NCBI RefSeq assembly: GCF_030406775.1
Contig: NZ_CP129119.1
Span: 1-64,000, forward strand
DNA length: 64,000 nt
Direction: 5' to 3'
DNA from: Sporosarcina trichiuri
Lineage (GTDB): Bacteria > Bacillota > Bacilli > Bacillales_A > Planococcaceae
The notes under the pieces were generated by a model. That model made no database searches, was not told where the DNA came from, and saw only the letters and a program-made list of their open reading frames with translations. Shown piece after piece: positions 34,754-42,533 of the stretch. A program made the translations under genes and the position numbers. Numbering within the stretch: position 1 is the first letter of the stretch; each line of letters opens with the position of its first letter.

Positions 34754-35822
34754 ACACTTGACGTTTGACGTCCTGCTTGAGCGCATGCTGGACCGTGTGC
34801 CGGACGATATTGACAAGCGTGAAGGTTCCGTTATCTATGACGCACTTGCCCCGACAGCGATGGAGCATGCCGAGCTGTATGCGGCGATGGATCTCCTGCT
34901 CCAGCGTACGTTCGCCGACTCGGCAGATGGGGATGACCTGACACGACGCGTCGCGGAGCACGGCGTCTTCCGTCGACTGGCTACAGCGGCCTTGCGGGAG
35001 GGAACGTTCACTGCGAAGGATGAGCCCTTCAGTGTCCCTGTCGGCAGTCGGTACAGCCTGAGTGGAATCATCTACACGGTTGTTGAGCGCCTGTCTCCAC
35101 CAGGTCACTACAGTCTGCGGGCAGACGTAACCGGAGAAGCGGGGAACCAAGACTACGGTGAACTGGTTCCTGTCGACCAGGTAGACGGACTGGGGGGCGC
35201 AACACTTGGCCGTGTACTCATCCCCGGCCAAAACGAGGAATCAGATGAATCGCTCTATGCCCGCTACGAAGAACACCTGCGAGAGAAAGCGTTCGGCGGC
35301 AACCGGGCCGACTACAAGCATCGCATCCTCGAACAGCCAGGTGTCGGCGGTGTGCGTCTCTACCGGGCGCCTGCAGGCGGAGGAACGGTCGGTGCGACTA
35401 TCATCAGCTCCGAGTACAAAGAGCCGACAGCGGAGCTTGTGGAAGCCGTACAGACGGCTATCGATCCGACCCCGTACACCGGCGACGGGTACGGTACGGC
35501 TCCGATCGGCCATGAGGTGCTGATCACCGGCGTCATCGGGGAGCCGGTCAACTTCTCGGCAACCCTGCAGCTGTCCGGTTCGACTCTCGGCCAGGTGGAG
35601 CCGCTCGTCAAGGAGACGATCGAATCGTACTTGGCCGAGCTCCGGAAAGAATGGGCGAGGAAAGACGATCCGCTGATTGTCCGACTCATCCAGATTGAAG
35701 CCCGGCTGTTGCAGATTGATGGCATCCAGGATATCCTGCAGTCCAGCTTGAATGGGCTGCCTCAGAACGTAGTGCTGGAAGATAATATTCCGGTGCTCGG
35801 GGAGGTGGTCTTGAATGAGTAG
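34746..35822 (+). CDS. Baseplate J-like protein (XkdT-like)
   Basis: A 358-residue wedge protein. The start LLERMLDRVPDDIDKREGSV is typical for XkdT; GREADEDLR-like NEESDESLYARYEEHL and FGGNRADYKHRILEQPGVGG are baseplate J signatures; the end contains PLIVRLIQIEARLLQIDGI. It connects hub and outer baseplate (T4 gp6 equivalent). Overlaps both neighbours by 8 bases. Confidence 0.92.
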   Translation: MFEHLTFDVLLERMLDRVPDDIDKREGSVIYDALAPTAMEHAELYAAMDLLLQRTFADSADGDDLTRRVAEHGVFRRLATAALREGTFTAKDEPFSVPVGSRYSLSGIIYTVVERLSPPGHYSLRADVTGEAGNQDYGELVPVDQVDGLGGATLGRVLIPGQNEESDESLYARYEEHLREKAFGGNRADYKHRILEQPGVGGVRLYRAPAGGGTVGATIISSEYKEPTAELVEAVQTAIDPTPYTGDGYGTAPIGHEVLITGVIGEPVNFSATLQLSGSTLGQVEPLVKETIESYLAELRKEWARKDDPLIVRLIQIEARLLQIDGIQDILQSSLNGLPQNVVLEDNIPVLGEVVLNE

Positions 35823-36570
35823 ATTGTTGGATCATCTGCCTGCAGACTATCGCAAGATTCGGGAGTTCCGGAAGCTGTCCGGTTCAGTCTCGACGGAATA
35901 CGATGCTGCGGATCGTGCGTTTGAGCAGGTCGAAAATGATCAGTTCATCACTTCGTCATCCGAACCAGCCATCGCTCGACGAGAGAAGCCTTTCGGTATT
36001 GTGCCAGACTTGACGGTAGAGACTCTGCCCTTTCGGAAACGTCGGCTGCTCGCCCGGATGCAGGAGAACGTCCCCTATGTGGTCGAGTATCTCCGGGAGC
36101 TGCTAGACAGTCTGCTCGGCGGTCGCTTGACCGAGATTGAACTGGACTCGCTGCTGTTTGAAATGGAAGTGCTGGTCTACGTGGAAAGTGCTTCCTTTTA
36201 CCGCGAGGTCGAGAAGCTGCTGGAACGGATTGTCCCGTTGAACATTGACCTGACGGTCGCTGTATTGATGATCCGTGAAGTGATGGTCCTGCACTCTGCG
36301 GCTTATGCGTTCCGAGTGAAGCACAAACGGACGAACCGTTTCCGGACGGCAGCCATCCCCGGGGTGCTGCGGGAGAGCACTCAGGCGGTCTTGCATAGTG
36401 CAGATTATGCGTTCCGTGTCGAGCACCCTCGGACGAACCGGCTGAAGACACAGACGGTGCAAGGGTTGGTTGCCGACGAACAGCGGCTGTCGGCAGCTTG
36501 TGCAGGGTATGTCTTCCCTGCTCGCTTACCCGTCACCGGAAAACTAGTAGCAAGGAGTGAGAGCCGATGA
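35815..36570 (+). CDS. DUF2313-type tail protein with C-terminal internal repeat
   Basis: A 251-residue protein after the J gene, where YmfQ/XkdU (DUF2313, Mu gp48-like) proteins lie. The start SRLLDHLPADYRKIREFRKL fits. The C-terminal 90 residues hold two copies of a 27-residue unit, beginning LHSAAYAFRVKHKRTNRF and LHSADYAFRVEHPRTNRL, then a third weak one (SAACAGYVFPARLPVTGKL). The repeats may form a small beta structure for fibre attachment. Confidence 0.75.
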   Translation: MSRLLDHLPADYRKIREFRKLSGSVSTEYDAADRAFEQVENDQFITSSSEPAIARREKPFGIVPDLTVETLPFRKRRLLARMQENVPYVVEYLRELLDSLLGGRLTEIELDSLLFEMEVLVYVESASFYREVEKLLERIVPLNIDLTVAVLMIREVMVLHSAAYAFRVKHKRTNRFRTAAIPGVLRESTQAVLHSADYAFRVEHPRTNRLKTQTVQGLVADEQRLSAACAGYVFPARLPVTGKLVARSESR

Positions 36571-36887
36571 GAGGCCTGCAGGAAATCGCTGTACAGGAAA
36601 CACTGAATTACATCAGCAACATGATCAAGAGCGCGAAAGTGGTCATCGATGGCGTGGAGACCGAGTACCCGATCTGGAAGACAAAGTTTGCCGATCACAC
36701 GGTCCGGAAGTACGTCAAGCTCGGCACGGAAGCCAAAGGGCTGATCACACGGGCCGCGCTGGTCGATGCACAAGGCCGAGAGTGGGCGGTCGAGGAATAC
36801 AACTACGACAAACGGCAGGACTCGTTCATCCTTGCGTTTCCGTTCACCCAACTGATTGTCTCGAAAGAACCGGAGGTGTTTGAATAA
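36567..36887 (+). CDS. Hypothetical baseplate/fibre-linked protein
   Basis: A 106-residue protein, coupled by ATGA to the one before. It contains AKVVIDGVETEYPIWKTKFA and GREWAVEEYNYDKRQDSFIL, suggesting a beta-rich fold. Place between baseplate and fibre genes suggests a connecting role. Not recognised further. Confidence 0.6.
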   Translation: MRGLQEIAVQETLNYISNMIKSAKVVIDGVETEYPIWKTKFADHTVRKYVKLGTEAKGLITRAALVDAQGREWAVEEYNYDKRQDSFILAFPFTQLIVSKEPEVFE

Positions 36888-37459
36888 TGGTGCAGAAACT
36901 GGTCAATCCGTACGTCAAGACGGAATGGTTTGATGAAATCGAGGACCCGGTCACTGGTGAAATCCTCGAAGAAGGAACCGTCTTTACCGCTGAACGAGCG
37001 AACAATATCGAAGACGGAATCTATAATTCTTACGAGCGCACCATCCAAGCGGAGCGGGAACTGCAGCGAATCCGCGTCCAGCTGGATCTGAAAGAGCGGG
37101 CGAACAGTGAGCTGATTTTTTACGACACAATGGACGGTGAGGAGCCGCGGAAGATGGCTCTGGACACGGCACAGACTGTGGTGAAAGAAGCCCTGTCTGT
37201 CGGAGCAACCGTCCTCAACGTGGTCGATGCTTCGGCGTTCTCGCCGCTCACAGAAGTGACGGTCTTTGACGGAACGAACAGCGAGGACGCGATGATCACG
37301 GCCATTTCCGGCAACGCGATCACTGTCCAAGCGCTGACGAAAAGCTATGTAAAGGGAGCATTTATCGCCCGCACGAACGCTGTGATGGACACGGTCGCTC
37401 AGCGTCTGCAGCCGGGCCGCTGGGGAACGTACACAATTGATATGACGGAAGTCGTCTAA
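36887..37459 (+). CDS. Tail fibre-associated protein
   Basis: A 190-residue protein. The N-terminal half contains YVKTEWFDEIEDPVTGEILE, EGTVFTAERANNIEDGIY and a helix (ERTIQAERELQRIRVQLDL) as in proteins that join baseplate and fibre. The C-terminal half is beta-rich (SVGATVLNVVDASAFSPLTE). It directly precedes the DGR and could anchor target protein 2. The start overlaps the previous stop. Confidence 0.6.
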   Translation: MVQKLVNPYVKTEWFDEIEDPVTGEILEEGTVFTAERANNIEDGIYNSYERTIQAERELQRIRVQLDLKERANSELIFYDTMDGEEPRKMALDTAQTVVKEALSVGATVLNVVDASAFSPLTEVTVFDGTNSEDAMITAISGNAITVQALTKSYVKGAFIARTNAVMDTVAQRLQPGRWGTYTIDMTEVV

Positions 37460-37476
37460 GCCAAGGAGGATGCTGT

Positions 37477-37890
37477 TTGATACGAGGCAAAAGAGATAGA
37501 ACGCCAGGGGATATGGCGGTGTGCGCCAAAACGAAAGACCTGATCCGCTACACCATGCAGATCACCAACAACCCGCAGCGGTTCTCGAAGCGGGTCCGCT
37601 TTACACTGACCAATCGGCTGCAGGAAAAGGTTCTGCTGATGTACGAACAGCTGATTGAAGCAAACGAGCTGTATCCGGAGACGGCGGCCGATTTCAGGGA
37701 GCGACGCCGCCTGCAGCGGAAGACGCTTGCCCTTTGCAAGCAGGTCGCTTTCCTGATTGAGCTGTCACTGGATCAGAAACGAATCGAAGACCGGCAAGCC
37801 AGTCACTGGGCCGGTCTGGTGCACGACGTTCAAAGTTTAACAGCCAAGTGGATGCAGTCGGATTACCGGCGCTTCTCGGAGCTGGGCTGA
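37477..37890 (+). CDS. avd: DGR accessory variability determinant
   Basis: A 137-residue, highly basic and helical protein. KTKDLIRYTMQITNNPQRFSK followed by LQEKVLLMYEQLIEANELYP, RRRLQRKTLALCKQ and LSLDQKRIEDRQASHW is the four-helix bundle pattern of Avd, the pentameric partner that binds the RT and TR RNA and is required for mutagenic cDNA synthesis. It sits immediately before the TR. TTG 37477 lies at good distance from AAGGAGGA; ATG 37513 is an alternative. Confidence 0.88.
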   Translation: MIRGKRDRTPGDMAVCAKTKDLIRYTMQITNNPQRFSKRVRFTLTNRLQEKVLLMYEQLIEANELYPETAADFRERRRLQRKTLALCKQVAFLIELSLDQKRIEDRQASHWAGLVHDVQSLTAKWMQSDYRRFSELG

Positions 37891-37921
37891 CCCAACGGGT
37901 ACAGCCTGCAATGCGGAGCCG

Positions 37922-38033
37922 CGTTCCCCGAACGCCGCGAATTCGAACAACTCGCGTAACGTCAACTCTTCAGGCACGTTGAACAACAACAACGCCTACA
38001 ATGGGAACAATGGCGTCCGTCCCGATCTGAATC
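37922..38033 (+). repeat. DGR template repeat (TR)
   Basis: A 112-nt non-coding template between avd and RT, aligned without gaps to VR1 and VR2. Read in the frame of the VRs it contains 13 AAC/AAT codons (32 adenines in all), the classic design in which A-to-N changes at AAY give many amino acids without stops. The 3' end (CCCGATCTGAATC) differs from the CCCGCTTTGAATC of both VRs, fitting IMH* versus IMH. The TR RNA is presumably reverse transcribed by the adjacent RT. Confidence 0.95.
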
Positions 38034-38150
38034 CACTTGCCGACTGAGTAGGCTTCCGGGCCGAAAACACAAGATAGCTTTGACGATTCAAAGGAGGCTG
38101 TATCCGGCGCTACGGCGCGAACACATATTCACTGATGCGGAGGTTTTCAT

Positions 38151-39305
38151 CTGAATATCAAAGCTAGAAACGGTGATGAGTTCGACCGCTTCTCCAGTTT
38201 CTCGAGCCTGTACCAAGCGTACAAGGACTCGAGAGCGGGCAAGCGCTGGAAAAATGCAACAAACCGTTTTGAGATCAATGCGCTGGCGGAACTGAAAAAG
38301 CTGGAGCGCGATCTGGCTGCCAGCCACTACCGGATGGGCGGGTACAACGTCTTCCGGATCTATGAACCAAAGGAACGCATCATCAAGTCCATCCAGTTCC
38401 GGGACAAGGTCGTTCAGCGTTCGCTCTGTGACAACGTCCTGGAGCCAGCGTTTGAGCGGTCTTTTATCTATGACAGCTACGCTTGCCGGAAAGGCAAAGG
38501 CACGCATGCAGGACTCAACCGGACCTGCGAGTTCCTCCGTCGCCATTACCGACAACATGGAACAGAAGGTTGGATCTTGAAGTGCGACATCGAGAAATAC
38601 TTTGATTCCGTGCCGCATGAAATCTTGAAGAAGATGCTTCGGAAGTATATTCACGATGAACGGGTGCTCCACTTATTGGACGCCATCATCGATTCCGCCT
38701 CCGGAGATCGAGGGCTTCCACTCGGCAACCAGACAAGCCAGTGGCTGTCTATCCTCTTCCTCAATGATTTCGACCACTTCATCAAAGAGCGGCTCGGCGT
38801 CAAAATGTATATTCGATATATGGACGATTTCGTTCTAATCCATCCGGACAAGAAGTTTCTGCAGGACTGCAAAAGGGCCATCATCGACTACCTGGGCGGC
38901 CTGGAACTGGAATTGAACGGAAAGTCGCATATCTTCCCGCTGAAGAATGGCGCAGACTTCCTCGGTTTCCACCTGTATCTGACGGAAACCGGAAAGGTCA
39001 TTCGAAAGGTTCGGCATGACAGCATCAAACGGATCAAGCGAAAGCTGAAGAAATTCAAAGTCTTGTATGAAACCGGCGTCATGTCACAGGAAGACATCGA
39101 GCAGGCATACGGCAGCTGGAAAGCGCATGTCGCACATGCGAACAGTTACTACCTGATCGAAGAAATGGACAAGCGCTTCCATCGAATTTTTGAAGGGGAT
39201 GAACTGAATGGCACAACTATTGAGCGCACTGCCCGTCGGGGCAAAGGTGAAAGACCCCGCCTCGACGTATCACGGCAAACCGTTAATCTGGCAAGTCGCG
39301 GATAA
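38151..39305 (+). CDS. DGR reverse transcriptase
   Basis: The first ATG (38334) would remove conserved sequence; the frame continues upstream with LYQAYKDSRAGKR..., typical of DGR RTs, to a CTG at 38151 behind GGAGG. The 384-residue product has YMDD at residues 223-226 and LGNQTSQ at 191-197; the GxxxSQ form in place of QGxxxSP separates DGR enzymes from retron and intron RTs. It copies TR RNA with errors at adenines. The last 32 codons overlap the start of target gene 2. Confidence 0.92.
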   Translation: MNIKARNGDEFDRFSSFSSLYQAYKDSRAGKRWKNATNRFEINALAELKKLERDLAASHYRMGGYNVFRIYEPKERIIKSIQFRDKVVQRSLCDNVLEPAFERSFIYDSYACRKGKGTHAGLNRTCEFLRRHYRQHGTEGWILKCDIEKYFDSVPHEILKKMLRKYIHDERVLHLLDAIIDSASGDRGLPLGNQTSQWLSILFLNDFDHFIKERLGVKMYIRYMDDFVLIHPDKKFLQDCKRAIIDYLGGLELELNGKSHIFPLKNGADFLGFHLYLTETGKVIRKVRHDSIKRIKRKLKKFKVLYETGVMSQEDIEQAYGSWKAHVAHANSYYLIEEMDKRFHRIFEGDELNGTTIERTARRGKGERPRLDVSRQTVNLASRG

Positions 39306-40977
39306 AAATCACGCCGGGTATCCGGCAAGCTCTGTCACACTCCTCACCGAGAAGATTATCTCGGTTAAGGCGTTTGACGCCAAGGAGCCGACGAACGCGG
39401 ACGCTAACCGAAAATCTTACGGGAACAACCGCTACAAGGATTCCAATCTGCGGCAGTGGCTGAATAAGGACACGATGTCCTGGTACGCCGCACAGCACGG
39501 AGCGGATGCGCCGCCGAACACCGCCGGTGTCTCGACCGATCCGTACGATACGGAGAAAGGGTTCCTCGCGAACTTCTCAAAAGCGTTTCGGGATCGTATC
39601 TTGCCGACTGCGTTGACAGTGGCGCGGAACACCGTCACAGACGGCGGGGGCAGTGAATCTGTCACCGACAAGGTGTTCCTGCTGTCGAATACGGAAGTCG
39701 GACTGGCGAACGAGAACAGTATCGCCGAGGGCAGTAAGCTGGCACTGTTCACGACAGACGCTTCCCGGGTCGCCAAGCCGACAGCTGAAGCTGTGTCGAA
39801 CGCGGTCTATACGAACGCTTCGTTCAACGCGTCTGCCGGATGGTACTGGTGGCTCCGTTCCCCGTACGCCGCGAATTCGGGCAGCTCGCGTGTCGTCAAC
39901 TCTTCGGGCGCGTTGAACAACTACTTCGCCTACTATGGGTACGGTGGCGTCCGTCCCGCTTTGAATCTGCCATCTGAAATCCGAGTATCGGATTCTCCGG
40001 ATACAGATGGGGCCTATGTACTCACATTTAATGCACCTCCGACGGTCACCTTGGACGAGCCCGACGGCCGCACCTTGTACGAGGGAGATACGGTCAACCT
40101 GACCGGTCAAGCGGTTGATACGGACGCAGGAGACGTCGTCAGCGTCAAATACTCCGTCGATAACGGCACAGAGCGCACTCTAGCTGCTGGGGTCTCAGAC
40201 GGCAGCACGCCCGTACCGTACAGCAAGACGCTGAAGTTCTCGAACAGCAAGCTTCTGGACGGCGCTACGGCTGTCACAGACGCTCTGGCTGAAGGAGTTG
40301 CACATACGCTGCGCGTCTGGGCGGAAGACGACAAAGGTGGAAAATCGACCGTCCTGACCCGCACGTTCCACATCGTTGCGAATCGTCCGCCGACCATCCA
40401 AGTGGATGCGTTCGAACGGAAGACCGGTGTCATCGAGTCCGAGCTGATTACGGTCTCCGGCTCCGTCAACGATCCGGACGGCAACGACGTCACGCTGCGC
40501 TACAAGCTCAACGGCGGCAGCTTCGTCCAGGTCTACTCCGGCGCTTCCGGACCGTTCAGCTTCACACTACCGGTCAGCTCCCTCATCGACGGTGCGAACA
40601 CGCTGACGCTCCAGGCGCTCGATACGTACAACTTCACGGCGCAGAAGTCGTTCCGGATCCAGCGCGACTTCGCAGGCGCAGAACTCGCTGAAGCGGTAGC
40701 TCGGTACAAACTGCTGCCGTCCACTGGTGAAGCATCTGGTCTTGTCACGTGGATCGAGCGAGACACGACTGGAACCTTGTCAGCCGAAATCTCCATGACG
40801 GATGAAGCCGCGGCAGAGTCCTTCCAAGCGATGCCGAACACCAACTCGGTGGAGCTGATCAGCGGGCTGACAGAAGACGAGTTCGATCACGTCGAGCTGG
40901 CACCGAAAAAGAAAATCCTGTTGAAGCTGACGTCGACCAAAGCAATCGCGAAAGTATCCGGCGCCTTCCAGGCGTAA
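39208..40977 (+). CDS. DGR target protein 2, tail-fibre-like with Ig-like domains
   Basis: A 589-residue protein. Residues 1-270 form a DUF6273/C-type-lectin-like domain homologous to target 1 (LPVGAKVKD, SYGNNRYKDSNLRQWLN, WWLR...GVRPALNL); VR2 covers residues 217-253. Residues about 275-400 and 400-490 look like two Ig/cadherin-like domains (PTVTLDEPDGRTLYEGDTV; PPTIQVDAFERKTGVIESE), followed by a C-terminal beta domain. It is likely the receptor-binding fibre, diversified to follow host surface changes. The ATG lies within the RT gene behind GAAGGGGATG. Confidence 0.88.
   Translation: MAQLLSALPVGAKVKDPASTYHGKPLIWQVADKNHAGYPASSVTLLTEKIISVKAFDAKEPTNADANRKSYGNNRYKDSNLRQWLNKDTMSWYAAQHGADAPPNTAGVSTDPYDTEKGFLANFSKAFRDRILPTALTVARNTVTDGGGSESVTDKVFLLSNTEVGLANENSIAEGSKLALFTTDASRVAKPTAEAVSNAVYTNASFNASAGWYWWLRSPYAANSGSSRVVNSSGALNNYFAYYGYGGVRPALNLPSEIRVSDSPDTDGAYVLTFNAPPTVTLDEPDGRTLYEGDTVNLTGQAVDTDAGDVVSVKYSVDNGTERTLAAGVSDGSTPVPYSKTLKFSNSKLLDGATAVTDALAEGVAHTLRVWAEDDKGGKSTVLTRTFHIVANRPPTIQVDAFERKTGVIESELITVSGSVNDPDGNDVTLRYKLNGGSFVQVYSGASGPFSFTLPVSSLIDGANTLTLQALDTYNFTAQKSFRIQRDFAGAELAEAVARYKLLPSTGEASGLVTWIERDTTGTLSAEISMTDEAAAESFQAMPNTNSVELISGLTEDEFDHVELAPKKKILLKLTSTKAIAKVSGAFQA
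39856..39967 (+). repeat. DGR variable repeat VR2 (adjacent)
   Basis: Aligned without gaps to the TR, it has 17 differences; 16 lie at TR adenines and the only other (C to T at 39961) lies in the 3' IMH part. Changes include A to T, A to G and A to C, e.g. AAC to GGC, GTC, TTC and TAC. One of the 16 (GAT to GCT) also lies in the IMH and is shared with VR1, so it may be fixed rather than mutagenised. Confidence 0.95.
39978..39994 (+). other. Hairpin just downstream of VR2
   Basis: A perfect 7-bp inverted repeat with 3-nt loop (AATCCGA-GTA-TCGGATT) starts 10 bases after VR2. In the Bordetella phage DGR a similar hairpin/cruciform downstream of VR is needed for efficient homing; here the role is by analogy. 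Confidence 0.55.
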
Positions 40978-40989
40978 GAAAGGGTGACG

Positions 40990-41220
40990 ATGATGGCAGA
41001 ACCATTAGTGACTCGCAAGCGCCTCCCGGACGGTACGTTCGGTGGGCCCGAGAAGCACTTTGCTTCCAGCGGCGAGACCAGCAAAGAGCGGATGGAACGG
41101 CTCGATGCCGACAACGCAACGCTGGTATACGAGAACATGATGAAAGACTTGAAAATCGAAGAGTTGTCAGACGGCCAAGCCGATCTGATCTACCAACTGA
41201 TGCAGAAAGGTGTGTTGTAA
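40990..41220 (+). CDS. Small tail-fibre-linked protein
   Basis: A 76-residue protein behind GAAAGGGTG; ATG 40990 and 40993 are both possible. It begins AEPLVTRKRLPDGTFGGPEK and ends with a helix (LSDGQADLIYQLMQKGVL). Located between the fibre and XkdX genes it may be a fibre accessory or chaperone. Not otherwise recognised. Confidence 0.6.
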   Translation: MMAEPLVTRKRLPDGTFGGPEKHFASSGETSKERMERLDADNATLVYENMMKDLKIEELSDGQADLIYQLMQKGVL

Positions 41221-41221
41221 A

Positions 41222-41374
41222 ATGGATTGGTTTAAAACGGTGAAGCGTTTCTATCCGAAATACTGGACGGCGTCGATGGTCGGGGATGCGGTGATCGCCA
41301 AAAAGATCACCGAGGAAGAATATAAAGAGATTGTCGGGGTCGAATACCCGAACATTCCAGAAGAGACTCAATAA
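41222..41374 (+). CDS. XkdX family protein
   Basis: Fifty residues starting MDWFKTVKRFYPKYW and ending KKITEEEYKEIVGVEYP, the XkdX pattern found at the end of PBSX-like tail modules. Function unknown. It starts one base after the previous stop and is followed by a terminator. Confidence 0.85.
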   Translation: MDWFKTVKRFYPKYWTASMVGDAVIAKKITEEEYKEIVGVEYPNIPEETQ

Positions 41375-41376
41375 TG

Positions 41377-41408
41377 AAAGGCGCCTTCCCTGGCGTCTTT
41401 TTCTTTTT
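41377..41408 (+). terminator. Intrinsic terminator after the tail operon
   Basis: Stem AAAGGCGCC/GGCGTCTTT (41377-41385; 41392-41400; one G-T pair) with a 6-base loop and TTTTTCTTTTT. Marks the end of the tail/DGR transcript. Confidence 0.8.
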
Positions 41409-41437
41409 GCAGATCCAGTCGCAATAGGGGGTTCAAC

Positions 41438-41698
41438 ATGAGTGAGAATTGGAAAATGGAGCGTCTGGAGAAAGAGCTGTCCCGCCAGGAGAACAGGCTC
41501 GATCGTCAAGACGAGAGGCTCGATAAGCTGGAAGTGTTTATGGTGAAAACCATCGAGCAGCTCAAGACGATCTTCGAGCGTCTGAAAGAGATTGAGAAGA
41601 CTAGCAAGTGGGTCTCTCAATCTTTTTTCTATCTGATCCTGTCCGGCGTTATCGGCGCCGGCTTCTTTTTCTTCCAGTGGCTTATCACATCGAGGTGA
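41438..41698 (+). CDS. XhlA-like lysis protein
   Basis: An 86-residue protein: a charged coiled coil (residues 1-55, repeating LDRQDERLDKLE) followed by one transmembrane helix (FFYLILSGVIGAGFFFFQWL). This is the layout of haemolysin XhlA, which works with the holin and amidase in PBSX lysis. Confidence 0.8.
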   Translation: MSENWKMERLEKELSRQENRLDRQDERLDKLEVFMVKTIEQLKTIFERLKEIEKTSKWVSQSFFYLILSGVIGAGFFFFQWLITSR

Positions 41699-41702
41699 CC
41701 TA

Positions 41703-42137
41703 ATGAACAAGGAACAAGAGCTGGAACAACTGGTGCAGGAAGTCAAAGCGATTACCATCAACGTGCCGCCGCTGTTCGAGCTGTTCGTGACACTCTTCAG
41801 CATCCTGACATCGATCGTACTGTTTGCCTATCCGGATATGATCTACAGCTATCCGGCACGGTTGTACACGCACATGATGTACCTGATGCCGCAGTACGTG
41901 TGGGCGTTGTGCTTTTTTGTCGCCTGTCTGCTCAAAGCCGTCGGCCTGCTGGTCGGCATCAACTGGCTGCGCATCGTCGGGCTGCTTGGCAGTGCGGCGC
42001 TCTACATCGCACTGACCGTCTGTTATGCGATTGACTTCCCGAGTCTCGGAGCGATCACGTTCTCCTGCATGACGATTTTTACGATTTTGAGCATCCCGCT
42101 CGTCAAGCATACGACGATCCGACACAAGGCAGAGTGA
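41703..42137 (+). CDS. Multi-pass membrane protein of the lysis region
   Basis: A 144-residue protein with four probable transmembrane helices (about residues 24-44, 60-80, 85-105 and 112-135) and a short charged N-terminus. It lies between XhlA-like and holin genes, so a lysis or superinfection role is possible. No family recognised. The second iteron element follows. Confidence 0.6.
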   Translation: MNKEQELEQLVQEVKAITINVPPLFELFVTLFSILTSIVLFAYPDMIYSYPARLYTHMMYLMPQYVWALCFFVACLLKAVGLLVGINWLRIVGLLGSAALYIALTVCYAIDFPSLGAITFSCMTIFTILSIPLVKHTTIRHKAE

Positions 42138-42160
42138 GACCAAAAGACTACAGGTTCACC

Positions 42161-42458
42161 GTCAACAATGTCAACAAACCTTTGTCGACGGTGAAAAGTT
42201 TGTTGACGCTAATCTGCCCAGCGTCAACAATGTCAACAAACTTTTTCGTATTGTTGACACCTATTGTTGACGCCTTCAAGCCTTGGGGCTGTAGGGCTCA
42301 ACCCCTACCGTCAACAATGTCAACAATATATACTATAAAGTAGTATCAATATAAGAGATTAAGGGCGCGTATACCCGTATATACGTATAGGGCGCCTTTA
42401 ATCTCTTATTTCCATACAGAAGGTGAGAAAGTGCGTTGACATGGTTGACATGGTTGAC
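42161..42458 (+). repeat. Iteron-rich non-coding element, copy 2
   Basis: The 396-bp gap (42138-42533) contains many GTCAACA/TGTTGAC motifs (for example 42161, 42170, 42201, 42223, 42232, 42252, 42265, 42310, 42319) and ends with three GTTGAC(A/G) at 42435-42458. Bases 42221-42346 match 15899-16024. A long inverted repeat follows (42351-42368 with 42391-42409). A short frame at 42134-42343 overlaps the repeats and is not considered a gene. Confidence 0.7.
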
Positions 42459-42533
42459 GCCTATTTTCTTCCATAGGGTAACCGGGACGTTTTGCCTGGT
42501 CTGCGCCACGGCACTATGAAAAGGAGTGAGGAA

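Noticed and set aside
37891..38150. A coding gene over the TR
   Set aside because: The TR is not part of a long open frame with a start; in-frame stops lie on both sides, as expected for a non-coding template.
42134..42343. A 69-codon plus-strand frame in the second iteron element
   Set aside because: It consists of translated TGTTGAC repeats; the equivalent region of copy 1 is not open in the same way.
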